A stretch of DNA of 5,518 nt from Rhodothermaceae bacterium (GCA_024643915.1 JAHEMB010000297.1:1-5518), one strand, 5' to 3'. Positions 1-5,518 are shown, numbered from the stretch's first letter. Made by a program: numbers and translations. Notes: generated by a model from the letters alone, not told the origin.

Positions 1-540
1 TTTCTGGCGGGTGCGCTCGCGCAGGTCGTCCTCACTCGTAGGCCCGAAGTCGTCATCAGATTCTGTCTCCATGATGAAGCCGGGGCCGGGAACGAGTTCG
101 CGTGCTGGCTTTTTGCGGGCGGGGGGGATGAGGAGGTCGAGGATGCGCTCTTCGGCGAATTCGCGGGCCTGCTCCTGCACCGTCTCGGCGAACTCCTCCT
201 GCACCATGTTGAAGGAGATGTCGGCCAGGTCGCGGATCATGCTCTCTACGTCGCGCCCGACGTAGCCGACCTCGGTGAACTTCGTCGCTTCGACCTTGAT
301 GAACGGCGCCCCGGCGAGGCGCGCCAGCCGCCGCGCAATCTCCGTTTTGCCGACACCGGTGGGACCAATCATGATGATGTTGTTGGGCATGATCTCGTCC
401 CGCATCTCCTCGGGCGCGTTGAGGCGGCGCCAGCGGTTGCGGAGAGCGATGGCGACACTCTTTTTGGCCTCATCCTGCCCGATGATGTATTTATCCAACT
501 CGGCCACAATCTGCCGAGGGGTGTATTCGTGCTGCGTCAT
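1..540 (-). CDS. hslU: HslU, ATPase subunit of the HslVU protease (N-terminal 180 residues, cut by window edge)
   Basis: HslU is the AAA+ unfoldase that feeds substrates into the HslV peptidase chamber in the cytoplasm. The frame starts at ATG 538-540 and stays open to the window edge, so the protein is truncated by the window rather than broken. The opening residues MTQHEYTPRQIV are typical of the family. A Walker A motif, GPTGVGKT, lies at residues 59-66. The substrate-gripping pore loop GYVG is at 92-95, inside the conserved EVGYVGRDVES block. From about residue 110 the helical I-domain begins, with an acidic stretch (ETESDDDF) near 157-164. Walker B, the sensors and the C-terminal tail that docks into HslV lie outside the window. 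No good Shine-Dalgarno precedes the start. The upstream neighbour is the NYN gene, 110 bp away, not hslV as is usual. ClpX is excluded because there is no zinc-binding domain and the pore loop is HslU-type. Confidence 0.97.
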   Translation of the reverse strand, partial: MTQHEYTPRQIVAELDKYIIGQDEAKKSVAIALRNRWRRLNAPEEMRDEIMPNNIIMIGPTGVGKTEIARRLARLAGAPFIKVEATKFTEVGYVGRDVESMIRDLADISFNMVQEEFAETVQEQAREFAEERILDLLIPPARKKPARELVPGPGFIMETESDDDFGPTSEDDLRERTRQK

Positions 541-581
541 AAAGAAGGGACCTGGTGCATTGCGTGAGCGCTGAAAACGTC

Positions 582-629
582 GAAAACCGGAAACCGTGAA
601 AAGATCCGGGGTCACGGTTTCCGGTTTTC
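582..629. repeat. Perfect 18-bp inverted repeat between the NYN gene and hslU (attenuator or terminator candidate)
   Basis: Arm 582-599 (GAAAACCGGAAACCGTGA) is exactly the reverse complement of arm 612-629, with a 12-base loop at 600-611. Transcribed from the minus strand it forms a long hairpin whose 3' arm ends in GGTTTTC, paired with an A-run in the 5' arm. This is the shape of a bidirectional terminator, but with only four U residues. A second copy of the outer word, CTGAAAAC at 571-578, could compete for the 3' plus-strand arm end at 624-631. The hairpin ends 41 bases before the hslU start. It could be a weak terminator, an mRNA-stabilising structure shielding the upstream message, or a copy of a dispersed intergenic repeat. 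The structure is seen directly; the role is inferred. Confidence 0.85.
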
Positions 630-650
630 AGACTTGAAGGAAGAGGTCGA

Positions 651-1847
651 TCAACTGGCGTGCTCGGCCTCTTCATCGTCCTCGAAGTAGTCATCGTCCT
701 CGGCTTCGGTAAGAGCAGCCGCCGGGGCCGGCTCGTCTTCGTCGAACTCCTCCTCGTCGTCCGGCTCGTAGTCGTCCTCTACGAAATCGTCGTCGTAGCT
801 GTCTTCGATATCCTCGGCGTAATCGTCGTCCTCGGAGTATTCATCCTCGGCGTAGTCGTCGTAGGTGTACTCGTCGTCGCGCTCCTGCACATCGCGGCGG
901 TAGCCCCGTTCCGGTTCGCGCGTGTAGAAGCGCTCCTGGATCTCCTTCACGTTGGGGTGCTCGGAGTCGACGATCAGGACGGTGTAATCGTAAGGAAAAC
1001 CTCTCCGTTTTTCGAGGTGGACGGCGCCGATCTCTTCGAGTTCACTGATGATCGTCTTAGGATCGTAGAGGTCGTCGTCGAGCAGCTCCGACATTTTGCG
1101 CAGGAGTGGCGTCAGGTACACTTCCTCGTACTGCCCGAAGTACTCCTCAATGATCTCGAGCGTGCGCCGGGCCACGGGGCGCGACAACTCTCCATAGGGG
1201 AGACGGGGCTGGGGGCGCGCCCGGCGGACGGGCGGTGCAGACGGCGGCGCGCCGCTACCGTTGCGGACCTCGCGGCGCGGTGGGGCAGAAAGCTGCCGGC
1301 GGGTGGCCTCACTCACAAGCTTCTTGACATCGACGAAAAAGTCGTCCTCGGCGAAGGAACGGCGGTCGGAGCCGGCGGGGGCATCGAGGGCGACGACGAA
1401 GGCTTTGGCGCCGAGCCGTTTGAAATGCTGCACGAGTGGCAGGTAGGCGCGGTCTCCCGTAAGGACGACGAAGGTGCGCACATCGGCGCGGTTCTGCAAG
1501 ACGTCCATCGCGTCCACGGTGAGCTGTATCTCGGAGGCGTTTCGCTGCATCGAGGCCGGCACGAAGCGCGGCTCGGCGCCCTGCAAGTAAAGCGACCGCT
1601 GGATGAATTGCCCGTTGCCGCGCAGGCCGCTGAAATCCGCGTAGGCCAACACGAGGGCCGTCTGGGTGCGGTGCTCTTCGAGCAAGTACCGACGCAACTC
1701 GTCCAGCATTTCATTGATACACTCGTCCGGCTTCATCGCAGCCGTGCGCTCGGTTAGGAGGGCGTAGAGGTTTTCGTAGTCGATGAAAATGGCCGCGCGA
1801 GCGTCCTGGCGCCCGGCTTGTTCGCTGTCAAAATTAGGATAACGCAT
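651..1847 (-). CDS. NYN (LabA/DUF88-like, PIN-fold) domain protein with putative winged-helix domain and acidic C-terminal tail
   Basis: This is a 398-residue protein with no signal peptide or membrane segment, so it is probably cytoplasmic. Residues about 17-178 read as a NYN domain, a PIN-related fold found in RNases and RNA-binding proteins. It opens with AAIFIDYENLY (acidic D23, then N26), followed by LAYADF near 68-72, VDAMD at 111-115 and VVLTGDRAYLPLV at 127-139. The usual second Asp of the GDxD motif is Ala134. A Pro/Arg-rich linker (about 187-222) leads to a helical, probably winged-helix segment at about 224-295, which weakly recalls OST-HTH/LOTUS modules paired with NYN domains. 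The last 75 residues are a low-complexity acidic tail. ATG at 1845-1847 is the first start before the conserved strand, and no Shine-Dalgarno is visible. It lies 167 bp after hslV and 110 bp before hslU. RNA processing or binding is the family expectation; substrate and activity are unknown, and the gene cannot be named. Confidence 0.85.
   Translation of the reverse strand: MRYPNFDSEQAGRQDARAAIFIDYENLYALLTERTAAMKPDECINEMLDELRRYLLEEHRTQTALVLAYADFSGLRGNGQFIQRSLYLQGAEPRFVPASMQRNASEIQLTVDAMDVLQNRADVRTFVVLTGDRAYLPLVQHFKRLGAKAFVVALDAPAGSDRRSFAEDDFFVDVKKLVSEATRRQLSAPPRREVRNGSGAPPSAPPVRRARPQPRLPYGELSRPVARRTLEIIEEYFGQYEEVYLTPLLRKMSELLDDDLYDPKTIISELEEIGAVHLEKRRGFPYDYTVLIVDSEHPNVKEIQERFYTREPERGYRRDVQERDDEYTYDDYAEDEYSEDDDYAEDIEDSYDDDFVEDDYEPDDEEEFDEDEPAPAAALTEAEDDDYFEDDEEAEHAS
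666..878 (-). repeat. Low-complexity acidic tail-coding tract within the NYN gene
   Basis: This encodes residues 324-394. About 42 of 71 residues are Asp or Glu, with no Lys or Arg and with regularly placed Tyr or Phe. Loose repeats of the form DDYAED occur (DDYAEDEYSED, then DDYAEDIED). At DNA level it is a degenerate GAC/GAG/TAC trinucleotide-like run, which also leaves the opposite strand free of stops. Such tails are expected to be disordered. They can act as nucleic-acid mimics, self-inhibitory segments or protein-docking sites. The composition is seen; the role is inferred. Confidence 0.85.
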
Positions 1848-2003
1848 CGTTATTATGGTGTTGGATGGTGATGGTGGTGTGGGCGCGCCGGGGAGTACTT
1901 CTGCATGAGAGACGCAACGACCACAACCAAAGGCTGCGAGCCGGACATCGGAACCCGGGGCAAGGGGTTTCGACGCGATCCCTCATCAGTAATCATCGGG
2001 CGG

Positions 2004-2043
2004 AAAAAACTCGATCAGTTCACACGATCTGCTGCATCGAGTT
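2004..2043 (-). terminator. Terminator-like hairpin overlapping the 3' end of hslV
   Basis: Read on the minus strand, AACTCGAT (complement of 2036-2043) pairs with ATCGAGTT (complement of 2008-2015). A further CAG/CTG pairing (2032-2034 with 2016-2018) sits inside across a one-base bulge, leaving a 13-base loop. The 3' arm runs into six consecutive T residues (complement of 2004-2009), two of them in the stem. The hslV stop codon lies at the inner edge of the 3' arm. The stem is modest and not very GC-rich, so partial termination is as likely as complete termination. If real, it would separate hslV transcription from the NYN gene and hslU. Confidence 0.45.
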
Positions 2044-2587
2044 CTAAAATGGTCAGTTGGTTGTTCGTATAAATGCAAATATCGGCGGCGATGCCAAGGG
2101 CTTCCTCGACGATCTGACGGGCCGTGAGGCCGTTGCTGTGCTTGAGCAACGCCCGCGCCGCAGCCAGGGCATAGGGCCCACCCGAGCCGATGGCGACGAT
2201 GTCGTCGTCGGGCTCAATCACGTCGCCGGTGCCGCTGATGAGCAGCAGGCGGTCTGGCGAGGCCACGGCCAGCAGGGCTTCAAGACGTCGCAGGTATCGG
2301 TCGGTGCGCCAGTCCTTCGCCAACTCCACGGCGGCGCGTGTCACATTGCCTCCGTATTGCTGCAATTTCTCCTCGAAACGCTCGAATAGCGTAAACGCAT
2401 CGGCCGTTGCGCCGGCAAAGCCGCTGAGGATTTTACCGTTGTAAAGCGGGCGGACTTTCTGCGCCTTGTGCTTCATTACGGTGTTCCCCATCGTGGCCTG
2501 TCCGTCTGAACCCAGAGCTACCTTACCGTTATGCTTGATGCCAAGAACTGTGGTGCCGTGCAGAACGGGAAACCGGCGACGATCCAT
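2015..2587 (-). CDS. hslV: HslV, threonine peptidase subunit of the HslVU protease
   Basis: HslV forms the two-ring peptidase chamber, related to proteasome beta subunits, and works with HslU. From ATG 2585-2587 the protein has 190 residues; E. coli HslV has 176. The catalytic nucleophile should be Thr12 in the sequence HGTTVLG. This means an 11-residue leader ending in Gly must be removed, unlike the E. coli type, where Thr directly follows the initiator Met. Other family signatures are SDGQAT (27-32, including D28), GNTVMK (34-39), active-site Lys44, GFAGATADAFTLFE (56-69), AKDWRTDRYLRRLEALL (90-106), GSGGPYA (134-140) and DICIYTNN near the C-terminus. A TTG at 2603-2605 would add six residues; ATG is preferred because those residues match nothing conserved and neither start has a Shine-Dalgarno. 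It follows dacB by 140 bp. The partner hslU is not adjacent, since the NYN gene intervenes. Confidence 0.97.
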   Translation of the reverse strand: MDRRRFPVLHGTTVLGIKHNGKVALGSDGQATMGNTVMKHKAQKVRPLYNGKILSGFAGATADAFTLFERFEEKLQQYGGNVTRAAVELAKDWRTDRYLRRLEALLAVASPDRLLLISGTGDVIEPDDDIVAIGSGGPYALAAARALLKHSNGLTARQIVEEALGIAADICIYTNNQLTILELDAADRVN

Positions 2588-2727
2588 GCGAAGAAAACTG
2601 AACAATACGTGGTGGGTGAGGCAATGCCCTTGTAGACGACTGAGGAGGGATTCGGTTCACGGGGAAGTCATTTTTTTGTTTCCTGCGCCGGCCCCGCCGA
2701 AACCGCCGTCCATGCATCTCCAAAGCG

Positions 2728-4233
2728 CTACCGCCGATAGGTAGCGAGCAGGGTGACGATCTTATCCTGTGCCTGCCGCACCTCGCGCGTAGGAACGGTG
2801 AAATGGTTGGCCATGAGAGAAAAGGCCAGGGGCGTGCCCCCTGCTGTCGTTACGTAGCCGCTGAGTGTGCTGGCGTTGGAAACGGTACCTGTCTTAGCGC
2901 GGACGTTGCCCCGCGCCGGGCCGTCGGGGTACCGGTAGCCCAGCGTCCCGTCGAGGCCACCGATGGGGAGCGATTCGTAGAATGCGGCGCGCACGGCGGC
3001 CTCGGGATGGTTCCACATGAACTGGAGCAGCCGCACCGTGGCTTCGGCAAAAACGAGGTTCTGACGCGACAACCCCGATCCATCGACAAGTTGGAGCCGG
3101 CTCGTATCGATGCGTGCCTCGGCAAACGTTTTCTTGGCGATTTCGATGGCCTGTTCCGCCGTGCTTGCTTCTGGGTCTGGCTCGTCAGCAGGGAATTCGG
3201 CCGCGAGGGTCCGCAGCACCTGCTCGGCGTAGAGATTCTGGCTGCGCTTGTTGATCACTCCCACAATCTCGGGGAGAGGGGGCGATAGGTAGGTCGCCAC
3301 CAGCTGAAGCCCGCCTTTCTCATAATCGGGCTTGATCGGCAGATCGTCCACGTCGACGGGCCGGCCTGCCACTGAGAGGCCCTCGCGCAAAAGCGTCTCG
3401 CGGAGGACGTGCGTGAAAAACAGGGTCGGGTTGGTCACCGTGAGCGATTCGTAGTCCGTCTGGCCCTCGGGGACGAGACTGCTCAGTTCGATAATATTGG
3501 TGCTGCGCCGACGCGCATAACCCTCATTGATCCTTTCGCTCCGCGCGATAGTGCGGGTGGCATTTACCACCTCCACGTAATCGGTGTTGTAGGGCTCCCA
3601 CCGCACCTCGGCTGGTTGGCCGGCGACCTTCCCGTCGAGGGCGAAATCGACGTTGTTATCGTTGTAGGAGAGCCCGCCGATTTCGGCAGCGTACCAGTAC
3701 GGCTCGTCGTCCCAACTCCAGCCATAGCCGAGGGGCGTGTCGTCGAAAACATCGTCGTCGCCGATGAGGTCGCCGGTGATGTGGCGAATGCCGCGCGCTT
3801 TGAGAGAGTCGGCCCATGCGCGAAAGGTCATGGTGCGGTCGCCGTCCGTAAAGCGCCCGCCGATGGCCGGGTCGCCGGAGCCGCGCACGATCAGATTGCC
3901 GCGCAATTCGCCATCCACCACCGGGCCATCGATGAAGACCTCGGTGCGGTAGCGGTAGTTGGCGCCGAGTTGGTCGAGGGCGGCGGCGGTGGTGTAAAGT
4001 TTGGTATTGGAGGCGGGGATGAAATTCTTCTTCTCGTTGCGGCTGTAGAGCACCTCGCCGGTTTTCAAGTTCACCACCTGAACCGCCCACCAGGCATTCT
4101 CAAACGCTTCATCGTCCAGCACCGCCTCAATGCTGCGCGCGAGCTGCGGCGAGGAGGCTGGCTGCGCCGATACGGCGAGGGGCGCGAGAAGCAGAAAAGC
4201 GAAGAGGAGCAGGGCAGGGCGGCGGCGAGACAT
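2728..4233 (-). CDS. dacB: D-alanyl-D-alanine carboxypeptidase/endopeptidase, PBP4 type (peptidase family S13)
   Basis: This is a 501-residue exported penicillin-binding protein that trims the terminal D-Ala or cleaves peptide cross-links of peptidoglycan in the periplasm. A signal peptide is clear: MSRRRP, then a hydrophobic stretch to about residue 20, with likely cleavage after AVSA (residue 23). No lipobox Cys is present. All three penicillin-binding motifs are intact. SNTK is at 75-78, with nucleophile S75 and K78. SQN is at 331-333, in the typical context KRSQNLYAEQVLR. KTGT is at 447-450, followed by SNASTLSGYV. The long interval between the first two motifs holds the extra domains typical of S13 enzymes, including VRGSGDPAIGG (116-126). 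VDGSGLSRQN (383-392) is another family signature. Length is close to that of E. coli PBP4 (477). ATG 4231-4233 places the signal peptide at the very N-terminus. The gene sits 116 bp after mreC, consistent with a role in wall growth. Confidence 0.96.
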   Translation of the reverse strand: MSRRRPALLLFAFLLLAPLAVSAQPASSPQLARSIEAVLDDEAFENAWWAVQVVNLKTGEVLYSRNEKKNFIPASNTKLYTTAAALDQLGANYRYRTEVFIDGPVVDGELRGNLIVRGSGDPAIGGRFTDGDRTMTFRAWADSLKARGIRHITGDLIGDDDVFDDTPLGYGWSWDDEPYWYAAEIGGLSYNDNNVDFALDGKVAGQPAEVRWEPYNTDYVEVVNATRTIARSERINEGYARRRSTNIIELSSLVPEGQTDYESLTVTNPTLFFTHVLRETLLREGLSVAGRPVDVDDLPIKPDYEKGGLQLVATYLSPPLPEIVGVINKRSQNLYAEQVLRTLAAEFPADEPDPEASTAEQAIEIAKKTFAEARIDTSRLQLVDGSGLSRQNLVFAEATVRLLQFMWNHPEAAVRAAFYESLPIGGLDGTLGYRYPDGPARGNVRAKTGTVSNASTLSGYVTTAGGTPLAFSLMANHFTVPTREVRQAQDKIVTLLATYRR

Positions 4234-4349
4234 TGTGCGTCAGAGAATGGAGGGAGAGTGGGAAAGGAAGAAAGACCACACGACCACGAAAACTTACGCC
4301 TCTTCTCGTCCAACTGACAATCCGACAACAGGCTAACCGATGCCGAGAT

Positions 4350-5180
4350 CTATTCTCGGAAATTCTCGTCCCGCAGGGCGAGCCGCTCGGGGTCGGGCCG
4401 GGTCATGATCACGAAGACATACCGGACACGCGAGAGGGGAGCCGCCGGGGTGATGAACAACTCATACTGGTTGCGTCCGGGGCGCGTGGCGAGGGAATCG
4501 ACGAAGCCGATGGGGTAGCCGGCGGGGAAGACGCTGCTGTAGCCACTCGTCACCACGAGGTGCCCGCGCAGCACGGGCTCGGTTTTGATGACGTGCTCCA
4601 TCTTGAGCCGATCTTGCTGCTCGCCATCCCACGTAACGATGCCTTCGGCGCCCATCGGCTGGATCTTACCGGGCGAGCGGAACTCGGTGTTGAGATAGGG
4701 CATGACGAGGCTGAAGCGGTCACTCACCAGGACGACTTTGCCGATGATCCCACGCTCGTCGATCACGGCCATGTCCACCTTCACGCTGTCCTTATTCCCG
4801 ACATTGATCGTCAGCGTGTTCTCCGCGCCGTAAATATCCTTATCGATGACTTCGGCAGGCAGGAGGGGCAACTCGGTGATGTCGCGGAAGGCGAGGAGAC
4901 GGCGCAGGCGTTCGTTCTCCACGACGGCCTCACGGGACCGCGCCACTTCGCTGGCCAGCTCAATGCTCTCTTCGCGCAGCACCTCGTTTTCGTCGAGCGC
5001 CCGGAGGAAGCCGCCGGCCCAGGCAAAACGCACTTCCACCCACGCCGTCGCGTCGAGGGCGAAGCCACGGAGGGCGCGCACGAGAGGTTCGTTCTGCGCC
5101 AGCATCACAAGCACGGTGATGGCCAGCAGGACGAACAGCAGCACCCAGTCTTTTATGCGATCCCAGAGACGAAACGGCAT
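4350..5180 (-). CDS. mreC: MreC, rod-shape-determining periplasmic scaffold protein
   Basis: MreC links the MreB cytoskeleton to the wall-synthesis enzymes of the elongasome. It is a bitopic inner-membrane protein with most of its mass in the periplasm. The 276-residue product has a short cytoplasmic N-terminus (MPFRLWDRIKDW), a single membrane helix at about 12-28, and a heptad-like, charged coiled-coil segment at about 62-97. The beta-barrel part follows. It includes INVGNKDSVKVDMAVIDERG (125-144), the GIIGKVV segment (144-150) and the conserved TSGYSSVFPAGYPIGFV (211-227). The C-terminus (RLALRDENFRE) is short. The start at ATG 5178-5180 directly precedes the amphipathic and membrane region; no Shine-Dalgarno is seen. 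It lies 90 bp downstream of mreB, the classical order. mreD does not follow; dacB does. The TAG stop lies in the loop of a small 6-bp hairpin (4343-4359) that lacks a U-tract. Confidence 0.96.
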   Translation of the reverse strand: MPFRLWDRIKDWVLLFVLLAITVLVMLAQNEPLVRALRGFALDATAWVEVRFAWAGGFLRALDENEVLREESIELASEVARSREAVVENERLRRLLAFRDITELPLLPAEVIDKDIYGAENTLTINVGNKDSVKVDMAVIDERGIIGKVVLVSDRFSLVMPYLNTEFRSPGKIQPMGAEGIVTWDGEQQDRLKMEHVIKTEPVLRGHLVVTSGYSSVFPAGYPIGFVDSLATRPGRNQYELFITPAAPLSRVRYVFVIMTRPDPERLALRDENFRE

Positions 5181-5190
5181 AGCAGAACAG

Positions 5191-5257
5191 TTGTCAGTTA
5201 TCGGTTTGCCGGTTGTCGGTTCGGGAGCTTCGCAATATCGTCAAGCGAAAACCGGCA
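5191..5257. repeat. A/C-rich degenerate repeat tract and 8-bp inverted repeat in the mreB-mreC gap
   Basis: On the minus strand, 5191-5220 reads as near-tandem words: AACCGACA, ACCGGCAA, ACCGATA, ACTGACA. TGCCGGTT (5207-5214) is perfectly complementary to AACCGGCA (5250-5257) across 35 bases, so the mreB-mreC transcript could fold here. A second, incompatible pairing is GGTTGTC (5211-5217) with GACAACC (5262-5268). The 10-mer CGAAAACCGG at 5246-5255 is identical to 581-590 in the hairpin upstream of hslU. The 9-mer AACTGACAA (minus strand of 5191-5199) also occurs on the plus strand at 4312-4320 in the mreC-dacB gap. No U-tract follows, so it is not called a terminator. Confidence 0.5.
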
Positions 5258-5270
5258 CCTGGACAACCAC

Positions 5271-5518
5271 TTAGGTCAGGACACGCTCGAAATGTTCAAT
5301 GTCTTCGAGCACCTTGCCTGTTCCACGCACCACCGCCGTCAGGGGATCCTCGGCGATGTAGACGGGTAACTCGACGCGGTTGCGGATAAGCTGGTCGAGC
5401 CCTTTGAGCATTGCGCCGCCGCCGGTGAGCATGATGCCGCGTTCAAGGATGTCGGCGCCGAGTTCGGGTGGGGTGCGTTCGAGGCAGCGTAGCACGGCGG
5501 CCGTGATCCGGCCGACAG
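5271..5518 (-). CDS. mreB: MreB, actin-like cell-shape protein (C-terminal 81 residues, cut by window edge)
   Basis: MreB is the bacterial actin homologue that forms membrane-bound filaments and orients lateral wall synthesis. Only the C-terminal part is visible. The frame stays open to the window edge, so an apparent GTG start at 5493-5495 is just an internal Val codon. The visible part begins VGRITAAVLRCLERTPPELGADI. It contains RGIMLTGGGAMLKGLD, the nucleotide-binding LTGGG loop of the actin fold, then ELPVYIAEDPLTAVVRGTGKVLED, the usual MreB ending. The stop is TAA at 5271-5273. The DPLTAVVRGTG signature separates MreB from DnaK and FtsA relatives. mreC follows 90 bp downstream on the same strand, as is standard for mre operons. 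Confidence 0.96.
   Translation of the reverse strand, partial: VGRITAAVLRCLERTPPELGADILERGIMLTGGGAMLKGLDQLIRNRVELPVYIAEDPLTAVVRGTGKVLEDIEHFERVLT

Noticed and set aside
660..1757. Long plus-strand open frame (365 codons) opposite the NYN gene
   Set aside because: It mirrors the GC-rich, acidic-rich minus-strand gene. Its product is a hydrophobic Val/Leu-rich low-complexity sequence with no recognisable domain, while the minus strand encodes a clear NYN domain.
1848..1858. CATAAT word just upstream of the NYN start as a -10 box
   Set aside because: It ends only four bases before the ATG, so transcription would begin inside the start codon, and no -35 element stands at the right distance.
2588..2605. 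TTG start giving hslV six more residues
   Set aside because: The added residues match no family feature and would only lengthen the leader. The ATG at 2585-2587 is the better start.
2661..2712. GC-rich segment beside a run of seven T residues in the dacB-hslV gap as a terminator
   Set aside because: The T-run is on the plus strand, where no gene ends. On the minus strand it reads as A residues, and the GC-rich part forms no convincing stem next to it.
3409..4317. Plus-strand open frame (302 codons) opposite dacB
   Set aside because: It is antisense to an intact family S13 enzyme with all catalytic motifs. Its product is rich in Val, Gly and Ala and has no family signature.
4289..4321. Bacteroidota-like promoter before dacB on the minus strand (ATTG, 21-bp spacer, TAAGTTTT)
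   Set aside because: It matches the TTTG/TAnnTTTG pattern only partly, and the match rests on a few bases. Without start mapping it is not strong enough to list.
4343..4359. Six-bp hairpin (CCGAGA/TCTCGG) around the mreC stop as a terminator
   Set aside because: The stem is short and no T-tract follows on the minus strand.
4233..5369. Plus-strand open frame (378 codons) running across mreC and both flanking gaps
   Set aside because: It lies antisense to mreC and into mreB. Its His/Asp/Glu-rich composition is what the complement of these genes gives in this frame.

Overview
The window is one strand-coherent block of six protein genes, all on the minus strand. In transcription order (right to left) they are the 3' end of mreB, mreC, a dacB-type D-Ala-D-Ala carboxypeptidase, hslV, a NYN-domain protein with a very acidic tail, and the 5' end of hslU. 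Base composition is GC-rich (roughly 60% by eye). None of the five visible start codons has a convincing Shine-Dalgarno sequence. Together with the protein flavour (HslV with a short leader ending His-Gly before the catalytic Thr), this suggests a GC-rich member of the Bacteroidota/Rhodothermota group. That is an inference, not a demonstrated assignment.

Right half (about 2728-5518) is cell-wall related. MreB and MreC are the cytoskeletal and periplasmic scaffold parts of the rod-shape elongasome, and the exported PBP4/DacB enzyme hydrolyses peptidoglycan peptides. No mreD, mrdA or rodA follows mreC here; dacB takes that place. The mreB-mreC gap (90 bp) and, more weakly, the mreC-dacB gap (116 bp) carry A/C-rich repeat-like words and an inverted repeat.

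Left half (1-2587) is proteolysis related. HslV (the peptidase) and HslU (the AAA+ unfoldase) normally lie side by side. Here they are separated by a complete 398-residue gene encoding a LabA-like NYN (PIN-fold) domain, a putative winged-helix domain and a tail of about 70 residues that is about 60% Asp/Glu. A terminator-like hairpin overlaps the end of hslV. A perfect 18-bp inverted repeat lies between the NYN gene and hslU. So the two HslVU subunits may not be expressed as one simple unit.

There is no sign of mobile elements, CRISPR, tRNA or rRNA. No gene-free stretch exceeds 170 bases. The long plus-strand reading frames are antisense shadows of the minus-strand genes. The most unusual item is the hslV-NYN-hslU arrangement with its intervening RNA structures. 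The rest is ordinary housekeeping content.
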